DNA from: CAWJMN01 sp963844055
Lineage (GTDB): Bacteria > Planctomycetota > Planctomycetia > Pirellulales > Pirellulaceae
DNA: 64,000 nucleotides
Direction of reading: 5' to 3'
NCBI GenBank assembly: GCA_963844055.1
Contig: CAWJMN010000001.1
Coordinates: 2,604,001-2,668,000, forward strand
Part shown: piece by piece, positions 37,354 through 45,592 of the stretch
Layout: the number at the start of each line of letters is the position of its first letter
Numbering within the stretch: the stretch's first letter is position 1
Notes under the pieces: model-generated
Told to the model about the DNA's origin: nothing
What the model saw: the letters and a program-made list of their open reading frames with translations, nothing else
Database searches by the model: none
Program-made: the position numbers and the translations under genes

Positions 37354-37653
37354 TTATTCGACGACCTTGGCGAGAATGTCACTTTCCCGCAGAATCTTTA
37401 CTTCATGACCGTTGACTTCGATGTCAGTTCCGCCGTACTTGCCGTAGATCACTTGATCACCGACTTGTACCGACAACTCGCCACGCTTGCCGTTTTCGAG
37501 CAACTTGCCACCACCAACGGCTACAACCGTGCCACGTTGGGGCTTCTCTTTGGCGCTGTCTGGCAGAACGATACCGCCTGCAGTGCGCTCTTCGGATTCC
37601 ATCGGTTGAACGACGACACGGTCATCGAGAGGACGAACCTTGATCTTGGCCAT
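37354..37653 (-). CDS. groES: co-chaperonin GroES
   Basis: A 99-residue GroES, the heptameric lid of the GroEL chamber. The dome motif KIKVRPLDDRVVVQP starts the protein. The mobile loop, residues about 18-36 (ESEERTAGGIVLPDSAKEK), contains the GGIVLP contact. A GDQVIYGKYGGTDIEVNGH block ends the beta barrel. The ATG start is preceded by AAGGAAT. It sits between the two groEL genes, so one lid protein probably serves both rings. Confidence 0.96.
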   Translation of the reverse strand: MAKIKVRPLDDRVVVQPMESEERTAGGIVLPDSAKEKPQRGTVVAVGGGKLLENGKRGELSVQVGDQVIYGKYGGTDIEVNGHEVKILRESDILAKVVE

Positions 37654-37715
37654 AGACTAAATTCCTTACGTCTTATCTTTGAATTGTTTGAATGTTGAGA
37701 AATCGCCTGCGAAGC

Positions 37716-37741
37716 CACCATCGTGTGAAAACACGATGGTG
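37716..37741 (-). other. perfect hairpin between groEL1 and groES
   Basis: CACCATCGTG at 37716-37725 and CACGATGGTG at 37732-37741 form a perfect 10-bp stem with a 6-base loop, 23 bases after the groEL1 stop. No T-run follows on the minus strand, so it is not a classical terminator. It may stabilise or process the groEL1 mRNA, or attenuate transcription into groES. Confidence 0.55.
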
Positions 37742-37764
37742 AACTACGACTCAAGCGGTCAAAC

Positions 37765-39456
37765 TTACATCATGCCGCCCATACCACCCATGCCGCCCAT
37801 TCCTTCCATGCCACCCATACCACCGCCCATGCCGTGGTCGTGATGATCATGTCCGCCGCCACCCTCTTCCGGTTCCTTGGGAATCTCGGTGATCAGGGCT
37901 TCGGTGGTTAGCAGCAGTGCGGCCACGCTACCTGCATTTTGCAGAGCAGTGGTGACTACCTTGGCAGGATCGATAACGCCGGCCTTGATCATGTCGCCGT
38001 ATTGATCCTTGTCAGCGTCGTAGCCTTCGGTCTTACCCTTGAGCTGACGAACACGATTGACAACCACTGCACCGTCGAGGCCAGCGTTAGCGGCAATCGC
38101 ACGCAAAGGCTGATCCAAAACGTTGCGGATGATCTTGACGCCGACTTGCTCGTCGCCAGGAAGGGACAGCTTGTCCAAAGACTTTTCCGCACGGATCAAA
38201 GCAACGCCGCCGCCTGGAACGATGCCACTTTCAAGAGCAGCCTGTACGGCGTTCTTGGCATCTTCCAAAAGCCACTTGCGTTCCTTCATCTCGGTTTCGG
38301 TTGCAGCACCGCAATTGACCTGAGCAACGCCACCGGCGAGCTTGGCCAAACGTTCTTGCAACTTCTCGCGATCGTATTCGCTGTCCGTAACGCTGATTTC
38401 CTTGCGGATTTGGTCAGCACGGCCTTCGATCTTGTCCTTGGCACCAGCACCACCAACGATGGTCGTGTATTCCGAGGTGATCTTTACCTTCTTGGCGCGA
38501 CCGAGGTCCGAAAGCTTGACGCTTTCCAGCTCAATGCCGAGATCCTTGAAGATGGCTTGGCCACCGGTTAGCACGGCGATGTCGCCGAGGATTGCCTTGC
38601 GGCGATCGCCGTAGCCAGGAGCCTTGACGGCACAAACTTGCAGAATGCCACGCATCTTGTTGACAACCAAGGTTGCCAGCGATTCGCCTTCGACATCTTC
38701 CGCAATGATTAGCAGTGGCTTGTTAGCCTTGCTGATTGCTTCGAGAAGAGGGATCAGCTTCTTGTTCGACGAGATCTTTTCTTCGAACAACAGGATGTAG
38801 CAACCTTCAAGTTCGACGGTTACTTCGTCTTGATTGGTTACGAAGTGTGGCGACAAGAAGCCACGGTCGAATTGCATACCTTCGACAACGTCAACCGTCG
38901 TCTCGGCGCCACGACCTTCTTCGATGGTGATCACACCATTCTTGCCAACCTTCAAAAATGCGTCGGCCAAAACCGCGCCAATTTCTGGGTCGTTATTGCC
39001 AGCGATCGTTGCGATCTGCTGCAATTCCTTCTTATTCTTTTCGCTGATCGGCGTTGCGTTCGAGAGGATCTCTTCGCAAACCGCATCAACAGCCTTGCCA
39101 ATGCCGCGAGAGATAGCCATCGGATCGTATCCGGCAGCAATCATCTTGAGGCCTTCACGGAAGATGGCTTCCGACATAACCGTGGCCGTTGTCGTGCCGT
39201 CGCCAGCAACTTCATTGGTCTTGCTGGCAGCTTCCTTAACAAGCTGGGCCCCCAGGTTTTCATAGGGGTCGTCTAGTTCAATATCTTCTGCGACGGTTAC
39301 GCCGTCTTTGGTCACTTTGGGCGAGCCCCACCCCTTGTCGAGGACCGCATTACGGCCGCGTGGCCCTAGCGTACTCTTGACCGCCCGGGCGAGTTTCGAA
39401 ACTCCCGCGAGCAGCGGTTGACGGGCGTCGTCATCAAAAACCATTTGCTTTGCCAC
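37765..39456 (-). CDS. groEL1: chaperonin GroEL, first copy with Gly-Met tail
   Basis: The start is the GTG at 39456: an AGGAGG Shine-Dalgarno sequence lies 9 bases upstream, and the N-terminus AKQMVFDDDARQPLLAGVSK is that of GroEL; the open frame continues 52 codons upstream without family similarity. The 563-residue protein has STLGPRGRNAVLDKGWG, VTKDGVTVAEDIELDD and EVAGDGTTTATVMSEAIF in the ATP domain, and ESGIVPGGGVALIRAEKS near the C-terminus. It ends in a His-containing, Gly/Met-rich tail (GMGGGMGGMEGMGGMGGMGG), the usual mark of the main housekeeping chaperonin. It is the first gene of the groE operon. Confidence 0.96.
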   Translation of the reverse strand: MAKQMVFDDDARQPLLAGVSKLARAVKSTLGPRGRNAVLDKGWGSPKVTKDGVTVAEDIELDDPYENLGAQLVKEAASKTNEVAGDGTTTATVMSEAIFREGLKMIAAGYDPMAISRGIGKAVDAVCEEILSNATPISEKNKKELQQIATIAGNNDPEIGAVLADAFLKVGKNGVITIEEGRGAETTVDVVEGMQFDRGFLSPHFVTNQDEVTVELEGCYILLFEEKISSNKKLIPLLEAISKANKPLLIIAEDVEGESLATLVVNKMRGILQVCAVKAPGYGDRRKAILGDIAVLTGGQAIFKDLGIELESVKLSDLGRAKKVKITSEYTTIVGGAGAKDKIEGRADQIRKEISVTDSEYDREKLQERLAKLAGGVAQVNCGAATETEMKERKWLLEDAKNAVQAALESGIVPGGGVALIRAEKSLDKLSLPGDEQVGVKIIRNVLDQPLRAIAANAGLDGAVVVNRVRQLKGKTEGYDADKDQYGDMIKAGVIDPAKVVTTALQNAGSVAALLLTTEALITEIPKEPEEGGGGHDHHDHGMGGGMGGMEGMGGMGGMGGMM

Positions 39457-39893
39457 GATGAAAATCCTCCTGCTTACCGACAGTTGAATCCCGAAGTTAG
39501 CCAATCTCGCATTGCCTTCACCGAGAGAGGACAGGTGCCGGTCAAACCCGTCCCACCCACTCCGGTGTGTCCGCCCCTGGCGAACCAGTGTGCGAACGAC
39601 GCAACGCGTCAAATATGACAGTTCCTACTTGAGAACGCCTTACAGATAGCAAGGCCCGTGCCAGTCAGCACAAGACGATCCGCAAGTCCTTTTACACAAG
39701 AGACTTGCGGCGTTTTCTTTGGCAGCTGATTGGGGCGTTAGAACATCGCCTGCTGTCCAAAATGCCAAATTGGCAGACCCTCGAGAGGTACACTCTTCCG
39801 AGGGGTCTATTGATTTTCTAGTTCAAAAATGACGGTTGCGCACTGATAGGCCCACGAAACGACCTCCGTCTCATCGTGCTGGAACCGTTTGCC
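39457..39893. other. groE upstream region
   Basis: Contains the AGGAGG at 39466-39471 and two conspicuous inverted repeats (39680-39710 and TGCCAAATTGGCA at 39763-39775). No CIRCE box (TTAGCACTC-N9-GAGTGCTAA) and no open frame of interest is visible. Confidence 0.6.
39680..39710. promoter_or_regulatory. inverted repeat upstream of groEL1
   Basis: CCGCAAGTC at 39680-39688 and GACTTGCGG at 39702-39710 are perfect inverted repeats of 9 bp with a 13-base spacer. It resembles CIRCE in form but not in sequence. On the plus strand CGTTTTCTTT follows, so it could also act as a terminator for rightward transcripts, for which no gene is visible. An operator or leader stem for groE is inferred. Confidence 0.4.
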
Positions 39894-41231
39894 TTAAGCA
39901 TCGATGGCATTGAGTCGGCCGCTGCTATCTCCCAGGGCCGACGAAGTGTCACCAACCCGTTCGAGCATGGAAAGGAACAGGTTGTTCATCGGCGTTTCCT
40001 TGGGAAGCTTCAAATGCCGGCCCGTAGCAATCGTACCGCCTCCCTTGCCCGCCAGGATGACCGGCAAATCATCGTGCCGATGGGCATTTCCATCTGAAAG
40101 ACCGCTGCCGTAGACAATCATCGACCGATCCAGCAGCGAGGAATCCCCTTCTTTGGTTTCCTTCAGCGACTTCAGGAACCGGGCAAACTCCGTGGCAAAG
40201 AACAGGTCAATCTTTTTGATCTGGTCGATCTTCTCGGTCTCTTCGCGATGATGCGAAAGCTCATGGTGGCCACTTCCGACCCCCAGATTTTGATAGCTGC
40301 GGTTACTTCCCTCGTTGGCGAGCATAAACGTAATGACTCGTGTCGAGTCGGTTTGGAATGCCAACGTCATCAGGTCGTACATCAGGCGGATATGCTCTTG
40401 AACGTCGCTAGGAACATTCGTCGGCGCCTTGAAGCTAGGTGCTGGAGCGCGGGCGACCGTCTCGACCTTGGCAACGCGGCGTTCAATGTCTCGAACGCTG
40501 CTCAAATATTCGTCGAGCTTGCGTCGATCGGTTTGGCCAAGCGATTCCCGCAGCTGCGAAGCATCTTCGGCAACGGCGTCCAGCACGGAGTGACGCACGC
40601 GATCACGGCGGGCTTGTGATTTAACATCCCGTTTGCCGCCGCCGAACAGCCGTTCGAAAACTAGCCGAGGATGAATCTCCTTGGCCATCGGTGTAGTGTC
40701 GCTCTTCCACGAAATCGTATTGGAATAGGCGCAAGAATAGCCCGAATCACAGCCGCCCGCATCACGGCCACGCTCGATTCCTAACTCCAGCGAGGGAAGG
40801 GGCGTAACGTCTCCAATCCTCTCGACGGCAACTTGATCGACGCTCATGCCGCATTTGATGTTGGCGCCGTCTGTTTTTACCGGATGTGCACCTGTCAAAA
40901 ACGAAGCCGCTCCCCGCGCATGGTCTCCCGCGCCATCTCCCTTGGCCCGGCCATTATCCTGGGCGAGCCCGGTAATCAGAAGCATGTCCTGGCGGAAGTC
41001 GGCAAGGGGCTTAAGCGTTTCACCAAGCTGATAGTCCTTGCCTTCTCCCTGCGGACGCCAAGCTGGCATGATGGCGCCGTTAGGAAAATAGATAAACGCC
41101 ATCCGCAGCGGAACCTTGGATTTTGCCGCTGCCGTGGCGGTACGGGGAAGCATTGCTTCCATCCACGGAAGTGCCATGGCGGCACCCATGCCACGCAAAA
41201 CGCTACGACGATCCAAAACGTTTATCTTCAC
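39894..41231 (-). CDS. DUF1552 family protein, exported
   Basis: A 445-residue protein with a Tat-like N-terminus (LDRRSVLRGMGAAMALPWME). DUF1552 proteins are planctomycete and myxobacterial exported proteins, related at a distance to DUF1501 proteins; activity unknown. Family landmarks are RMAFIYFPNGAIMPAWRP, GDHARGAASFLTGAHP, GCDSGYSCAYSNTISW, LMYDLMTLAFQTDSTRVITF and the final DGNAHRHDDLPVILAGKGGG. The start overlaps the stop of the DUF1592 gene by 4 bases (ATGA), so the two are translationally coupled. This pairing with a DUF1592/DUF1588/DUF1585 cytochrome protein is a recurrent planctomycete module. Confidence 0.93.
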   Translation of the reverse strand: MKINVLDRRSVLRGMGAAMALPWMEAMLPRTATAAAKSKVPLRMAFIYFPNGAIMPAWRPQGEGKDYQLGETLKPLADFRQDMLLITGLAQDNGRAKGDGAGDHARGAASFLTGAHPVKTDGANIKCGMSVDQVAVERIGDVTPLPSLELGIERGRDAGGCDSGYSCAYSNTISWKSDTTPMAKEIHPRLVFERLFGGGKRDVKSQARRDRVRHSVLDAVAEDASQLRESLGQTDRRKLDEYLSSVRDIERRVAKVETVARAPAPSFKAPTNVPSDVQEHIRLMYDLMTLAFQTDSTRVITFMLANEGSNRSYQNLGVGSGHHELSHHREETEKIDQIKKIDLFFATEFARFLKSLKETKEGDSSLLDRSMIVYGSGLSDGNAHRHDDLPVILAGKGGGTIATGRHLKLPKETPMNNLFLSMLERVGDTSSALGDSSGRLNAIDA

Positions 41232-43621
41232 GGCTTTCCTCCATCTCCCCGCCGCTTGCGGAAAGAGTCACTGCAAACGATCTCGGTCACTAAAGTCGAG
41301 AACCGATAATTGTCTTTTTCTACCTTCGTTACGATCTCATCAACGACGCAGCGATCATAGATCTTCAGGCCACGTCCCAGGGAGAACGTCAACATCTTCT
41401 GAGTATAGCAACGGGCAAAATCCGACTTACGCTTTTTCAAAACGCCAATCAGCTCCATGGCCCCTTGGAAGCTATCGCCATTGGGCAGCGTACCGCTAGA
41501 GTCGATAGCGTGCTTATCATCCCTTTGGCGAAATTGCCCCACTGCATTGTAGTTTTCCAGCCCAAAACCCAGCATGTCCATCGTGCGATGGCAAGAGGCG
41601 CACGCGGGATTGGCCCGATGGAGTTCCAATTGCTGACGGAGCGTAGAATCCGGAGCGGCCTTTTGTGCGGCGTCTAAGTTTGGAACATCCGGTGGCGGAT
41701 CGGGCGGTGGGGCACCAAGGATGTTTTCCATGATCCACTTCCCTCGCTTTACCGGGGAGGTTCGGCTGGGATTGGACGTTAGCGTTAGCACACTTCCCTG
41801 TGTAATGACACCGGCCCGACGGCCGTCTCGCAGTGAGACCTTGCGAAACTCTTCACCAAACACGCCGCTGATACCGTAGTGCCGGGCCAAACGCTCGTTG
41901 AGAAACGTGTAGTCTGCGTCCAAAAAATCGAGGATGCTGCGATCTTCTAGCAGAATCGTCCGGCAAAACTGCTTTGTCTCTTCCACCATGTCCGCCTTGA
42001 GTTGTGGCGAAAACTGGTTGAACATTTTGGGGTCGGGATTGGATCCATCCAAGAGTCGCAGGTTCAGCCACTGCATGGCAAAATTATCGACCAAGGCCGA
42101 GGAGCGTGGATCGGCCAACATTCGCTTCACTTGGCTACGCAAGACGGCCTCATCACTCAACTGACCATTCGTAGCAGCGGCAAACAATTCATTGTCTGGC
42201 ATGCTGCTCCATAAAAAGTATGACAGCCGATTCGCAAGCTCGTATTCACCAATCAGATGCTGGGCAGAGGCGTCGTTGGGCTTGGGATCTTTTTCGACTC
42301 GAAACAGAAAATGGGGCGAGACAAGCACGCCAGTGATGGCCACCTGCATTCCTTGTTCGAAAGTGTCACCAGCCTTAACGCTCTTTTCGACCAGCAACGC
42401 AAAGCGTTCGATTTCGTTGGCAGATACCTGACGCCGAAACGCACGCCGCATGAACACTTTTAGGTTCTTGCGAGCAGCATCAACCACCGATAGGTTTTCG
42501 CCAGGAACAAACTCGACAAGCTGCTGGTGAAGCTTTGGCAGGTTCGTGATGTTTTCATCTTGCGGGCCAACGATTTCAAACCCGGTCACATAGAGGTTCC
42601 GGTCTCGCCGGTTTTCGGGCGCATTTTTGTCGAAGAAATCGTTCAGAAACGTCGCGGAAATGCGGTGTGTTCCCTTAGACAACCGAAAGCGAACCTCGCA
42701 CGGCTCATGATTGTCGTGCGCCGCCGAAACCGAAAACACCTTTAGTTTCCGGCCATCGAGCTTAATCTCCATTTGAGCAAGATCTTTTGCTGGCCCTGCT
42801 TGGCTTGCACCGGCCAGCGTTCGCACGATGTAATTACCCGCCTTGGTGATATCAAATTCTGCCGTGACGGTCCCTTTGGAAACGATGTTCCAAACGTCAT
42901 TCGTGTCGTTACGAGTAACAGCCCCTTCTTGCGAATATTTTTGCTTGCTGGGGCGGATCGTGGTGACCAGCGCTTTCACATCAGGAACGATGGCTTCGTC
43001 GGCAATGGTCTCTGCGGCATCGAGGTACTTCTCCATCAACAATGGTGGAAGAGAAAGGACATCGCCGATGTTGTCAAAGCCGTTGCCCACATCGTCAGAA
43101 GGAAAGTCGGCAGCGGGCTTAAAATCAACGCCCAGCAAATCGCGGATCGTATTGTTATATTCCGCCCGATTGAGTCGACGCAGCGTTACTCGCCCTGGGT
43201 CGGAGTTGACTTGGCAATCGAACTGAAAGATGGTTCGTTCAATCCATTGGACGAGCACAGTCCGTTCTTGCTCAGTGGGCTGCGGACTATCCGCAGGAGG
43301 CATGGCGCCGGATCGAACCATTTCGATGATCGACTGCCAAGGCTTTTCAGCAGCCCGAATGATCGCGACATCTTTGAACTTGTGCAGCCCTAACTCTGCC
43401 TCTTGCTTTTTGGGGCCATGGCAATCCAAGCAATACTTTTTCAGTAGCGGAACTATCGTTTGACGGTAGCCTTCATCATTGCTGGCCGGTGCTTCATCGG
43501 CACACGCGAGGGAGAATGGCAATGCCGACAAGACTACGCTTGCCACAAGGCAGCGTACCAGTAGCGACCATGGAGAGTCAGAAGCTTTTGTTCGAGAATC
43601 CGTCTTAGCCACAAAAAGCAT
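41228..43621 (-). CDS. DUF1587/DUF1592/DUF1588/DUF1585 cytochrome-like protein
   Basis: A 797-residue exported protein with a signal peptide (hydrophobic residues about 25-43). It has a CxxCH heme motif (KYCLDCHGPKKQEAELGLHK), a DUF1587 block (TLRRLNRAEYNNTIRDLLGV), a carbohydrate-binding-like beta insert (about 255-355), DUF1595 (about 385-440), DUF1592 (ELANRLSYFLWSSMPDNELF) and DUF1588 with a second CxxCH (ANPACASCHRTMDMLGFGLE), then DUF1585 (LTFSLGRGLKIYDRCVVDEI). This is the standard order of the family. Electron transfer or polysaccharide-related roles have been proposed for the family but not shown. The stop overlaps the DUF1552 start by 4 bases; the IMPase gene ends 14 bases upstream. 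Confidence 0.93.
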   Translation of the reverse strand: MLFVAKTDSRTKASDSPWSLLVRCLVASVVLSALPFSLACADEAPASNDEGYRQTIVPLLKKYCLDCHGPKKQEAELGLHKFKDVAIIRAAEKPWQSIIEMVRSGAMPPADSPQPTEQERTVLVQWIERTIFQFDCQVNSDPGRVTLRRLNRAEYNNTIRDLLGVDFKPAADFPSDDVGNGFDNIGDVLSLPPLLMEKYLDAAETIADEAIVPDVKALVTTIRPSKQKYSQEGAVTRNDTNDVWNIVSKGTVTAEFDITKAGNYIVRTLAGASQAGPAKDLAQMEIKLDGRKLKVFSVSAAHDNHEPCEVRFRLSKGTHRISATFLNDFFDKNAPENRRDRNLYVTGFEIVGPQDENITNLPKLHQQLVEFVPGENLSVVDAARKNLKVFMRRAFRRQVSANEIERFALLVEKSVKAGDTFEQGMQVAITGVLVSPHFLFRVEKDPKPNDASAQHLIGEYELANRLSYFLWSSMPDNELFAAATNGQLSDEAVLRSQVKRMLADPRSSALVDNFAMQWLNLRLLDGSNPDPKMFNQFSPQLKADMVEETKQFCRTILLEDRSILDFLDADYTFLNERLARHYGISGVFGEEFRKVSLRDGRRAGVITQGSVLTLTSNPSRTSPVKRGKWIMENILGAPPPDPPPDVPNLDAAQKAAPDSTLRQQLELHRANPACASCHRTMDMLGFGLENYNAVGQFRQRDDKHAIDSSGTLPNGDSFQGAMELIGVLKKRKSDFARCYTQKMLTFSLGRGLKIYDRCVVDEIVTKVEKDNYRFSTLVTEIVCSDSFRKRRGDGGKP

Positions 43622-43635
43622 TATTGGTGAACCCG

Positions 43636-44433
43636 TTACTGGGGCGAAACTTCAGCCTTCCGTAAGACCTCCAACATCTCTTGATGGAGGATCGGCGTTG
43701 CCGACGCGAGAAAACGCGGGTTCTCTAAGTCTACAGGACCGCCGTGGATTGAGCTAATCACACCCCCCGCTTCACTGACGAGCAAAACGCCGGCGGCGAT
43801 ATCCCAAATCTTCACACTTGTGGCGAAGTAAGCATCGAGTCGACCGGCGGCCAAGTACGCCAAATTGAGGGCGGCAGAACCTAATCGACGTATCGACTGG
43901 CAGGCCAACGTCGTCTCTACAAAGCGACGAAACTCCACCGAATCGCGATCCACATGGGGGGAAAAACTGACCGCCACCATGGCGTCATTGGCCACTTGGC
44001 AATCTTTTGTGCCAATCTTTGACCCGTTAAGAAATGCGCCTTGCCCTTTTACGGCAGTAAAGCACTCATTAGAAACTGGATCGTAAACCGTGCCGAGAAT
44101 GACTTCCCCGCGGTGCTGTAGCGCAATCGAGACTGCAAACGTTTGCAAACGATGCACATAGTTCTGAGTCCCATCGAGGGGATCAACGACCCACCGATAC
44201 TCACCTGCACTGCGACTGTTGGTCACGCCGGGCAAATCCTCTTCTCCCAAAAATTCATGGGAAGGATAGGCGCCCAAAAGGAGATCGCGAATCACCGTTT
44301 GCGAGGCAAAGTCTGCCTCGGTAACTAGATCACGCACCCCCTTTTCCTTGGGGGTGATCCGTCCCTGCCAGTCCAAGAGGACTTTACCAGCAGCGCGAGC
44401 GGCCTTTTCACTGAGTTGGGCGAATTCTTGCAT
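43636..44433 (-). CDS. inositol monophosphatase family protein
   Basis: Mg-dependent phosphatase of the IMPase/CysQ superfamily, cytoplasmic. I choose Met at 44433 (MQEFAQLSEKAARAAGKVLL) as start, 265 residues, the usual family size; the frame opens at 44478. Metal-binding motifs are EFLGEEDLPG, WVVDPLDGTQNYVH and KIWDIAAGVLLVSEAGG; the substrate-binding region includes GSAALNLAYLAAGRLDAYF. Members hydrolyse inositol-1-phosphate, 3'-phosphoadenosine-5'-phosphate or similar sugar phosphates and the exact substrate cannot be told. It is 14 bases upstream of the DUF1592 gene, so it might be cotranscribed with that cassette. Confidence 0.92.
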   Translation of the reverse strand: MQEFAQLSEKAARAAGKVLLDWQGRITPKEKGVRDLVTEADFASQTVIRDLLLGAYPSHEFLGEEDLPGVTNSRSAGEYRWVVDPLDGTQNYVHRLQTFAVSIALQHRGEVILGTVYDPVSNECFTAVKGQGAFLNGSKIGTKDCQVANDAMVAVSFSPHVDRDSVEFRRFVETTLACQSIRRLGSAALNLAYLAAGRLDAYFATSVKIWDIAAGVLLVSEAGGVISSIHGGPVDLENPRFLASATPILHQEMLEVLRKAEVSPQ

Positions 44434-44699
44434 GTTTTTAGGGATTCTTGCGGTCAATTGAACTAGAGGGAGACACAAGAGCGTTTTGAAATTGCCGGTT
44501 AAAGCATGCTATCACACCTATCAGCACAAACAACCTTTTGCCGACTTCTGACCGGCCCCGCCTCAAGGCATCCGACCGGAGAGATCGATAAAAAAGATAC
44601 CCTAGCGGGCAGCTAGCAGCCATTAGCACAATTTCCGTTGCAAATTTCTTTTTTATTTCTGGCCAAAACGCTGGACTTGCCCGATTGGATTGTTAAGAT

Positions 44700-44736
44700 C
44701 GAAATAGCGAAACAACCTTTCGCCCTATTTATTTCG
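44700..44736 (+). ncRNA. candidate structured leader or small RNA (hairpin part)
   Basis: CGAAATAGCGAAA at 44700-44712 folds back on TTTCGCCCTATTTATTTCG ending at 44736, giving a hairpin of GCGAAA/TTTCGC with a 5-base loop, extended by ATAG/CTAT and CGAAA/TTTCG after small bulges. A terminator follows 44 bases later. Family unknown; no known riboswitch was recognised. Confidence 0.4.
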
Positions 44737-44780
44737 GAACCCATTTTATATCGGTCCTATCGGCCTCTTTTCTGTTCCGG

Positions 44781-44819
44781 CCCCGCCGTCTTTCCCTTGG
44801 GAGAGCGGCGGGGTTTTTT
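44781..44819 (+). terminator. intrinsic terminator upstream of the unknown gene at 44872
   Basis: CCCCGCCG at 44781-44788 pairs perfectly with CGGCGGGG at 44806-44813; the loop can fold further through CCC/GGG. Six T bases follow at 44814-44819. On the minus strand no T-run follows the stem, so it acts on rightward transcription, yet no gene lies upstream on that strand. Confidence 0.85.
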
Positions 44820-44871
44820 ATTTGGTATGCTCCATTCTTTACAACGCTGTTGAAGAGGGAGTGCCGGCCGA

Positions 44872-45528
44872 ATGTGGGAATTGAAGGACAATGCAACTGC
44901 CGTGCTGACAAGCACCGCGTTTTCTATAGAGGTTTCGCCCTCTCAGCCGGAGCGTGGGATCGCCCTTCGAATCGGTTCCACTTCGAGCCCAGCCATTCAC
45001 GGCTTTCGCATTAGTTCTGCCGCCGCCGACAACAACACTTGGAAGCTTCACGAAACGTTCGTTCGTGGCAGCGACCTAGTTGCGAGTTACGAGCCTTGGC
45101 CCGGCGACGCAGTCGAACCGCATTTTTACTGGCGCTATCGTGAAAGCCATCAGGGCAAGATTGTTGGGCTGGAGCTGATTGCGTCAGTTCATACGAGCCT
45201 GCTGGATTCTCGTCCTGCGTTACAAGTCTCCGGCGACCTGCCCAACACTGGGATTGAGAACTCGGACTTGCCACCGGGGCTATTTCGAATGGGAACCGGG
45301 AAAAGCGGTCCGCAGATATTGCTGTGGGTACATCCCGCCGATTTTTCCGCGATGAAAACCACCGACAAGACTTGGTCGACAACGCTATTTGAAGAGTCGT
45401 CCCTCGAGAAGGGCGTCATTCGCCGTGCTCGCTTGGGGTTTTGGCTGATTCCCGAAGGGATGTCCGTTCGTGAGCAAGTCGCCTTGTTTGAGGAGATCAC
45501 CCACGAAGCCCCTCCGCTAACGACTTAG
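44872..45528 (+). CDS. unknown protein
   Basis: I do not recognise this 218-residue protein. It has no signal peptide or membrane segment. The composition and strand pattern suggest a beta-sandwich: TAVLTSTAFSIEVSPSQP, DLVASYEPWPGDAVEPHFYW, VGLELIASVHTSLLDSRP, QILLWVHPADFSAMKT and the closing GFWLIPEGMSVREQVALFEE. The start at 44872 directly follows GTGCCGGCCGA and has no strong ribosome-binding site. It is the first gene of a plus-strand series (HTH-EIIA gene 64 bases on, then another unknown) and is preceded by a terminator, so attenuation control is possible. Similar genes with an EIIA-type partner are likely planctomycete-specific; that is inference. Confidence 0.65.
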   Translation: MWELKDNATAVLTSTAFSIEVSPSQPERGIALRIGSTSSPAIHGFRISSAAADNNTWKLHETFVRGSDLVASYEPWPGDAVEPHFYWRYRESHQGKIVGLELIASVHTSLLDSRPALQVSGDLPNTGIENSDLPPGLFRMGTGKSGPQILLWVHPADFSAMKTTDKTWSTTLFEESSLEKGVIRRARLGFWLIPEGMSVREQVALFEEITHEAPPLTT

Positions 45529-45592
45529 GCAATTTGTTTGTTCCATGCAACCGGGAACGTTTGTTCCTTGCAGAAAGGATTCTGGCGGAGTT

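Larger units (their letters stand above)
44434..44871. other. intergenic region with structured leader
   Basis: No protein gene is supported. The right half, on the plus strand, contains a nested hairpin and an intrinsic terminator (44781-44819) just 52 bases before the next gene, so it probably encodes a small RNA or an attenuator leader. Confidence 0.5.

Noticed and set aside
39457..39612. N-terminal extension of groEL1 by 52 codons
   Set aside because: The extension has no GroEL similarity, while the GTG at 39456 has AGGAGG at the right distance.
39457..39893. CIRCE element for HrcA
   Set aside because: No TTAGCACTC or GAGTGCTAA sequence is present in the region; the repeat found has a different sequence and spacing.
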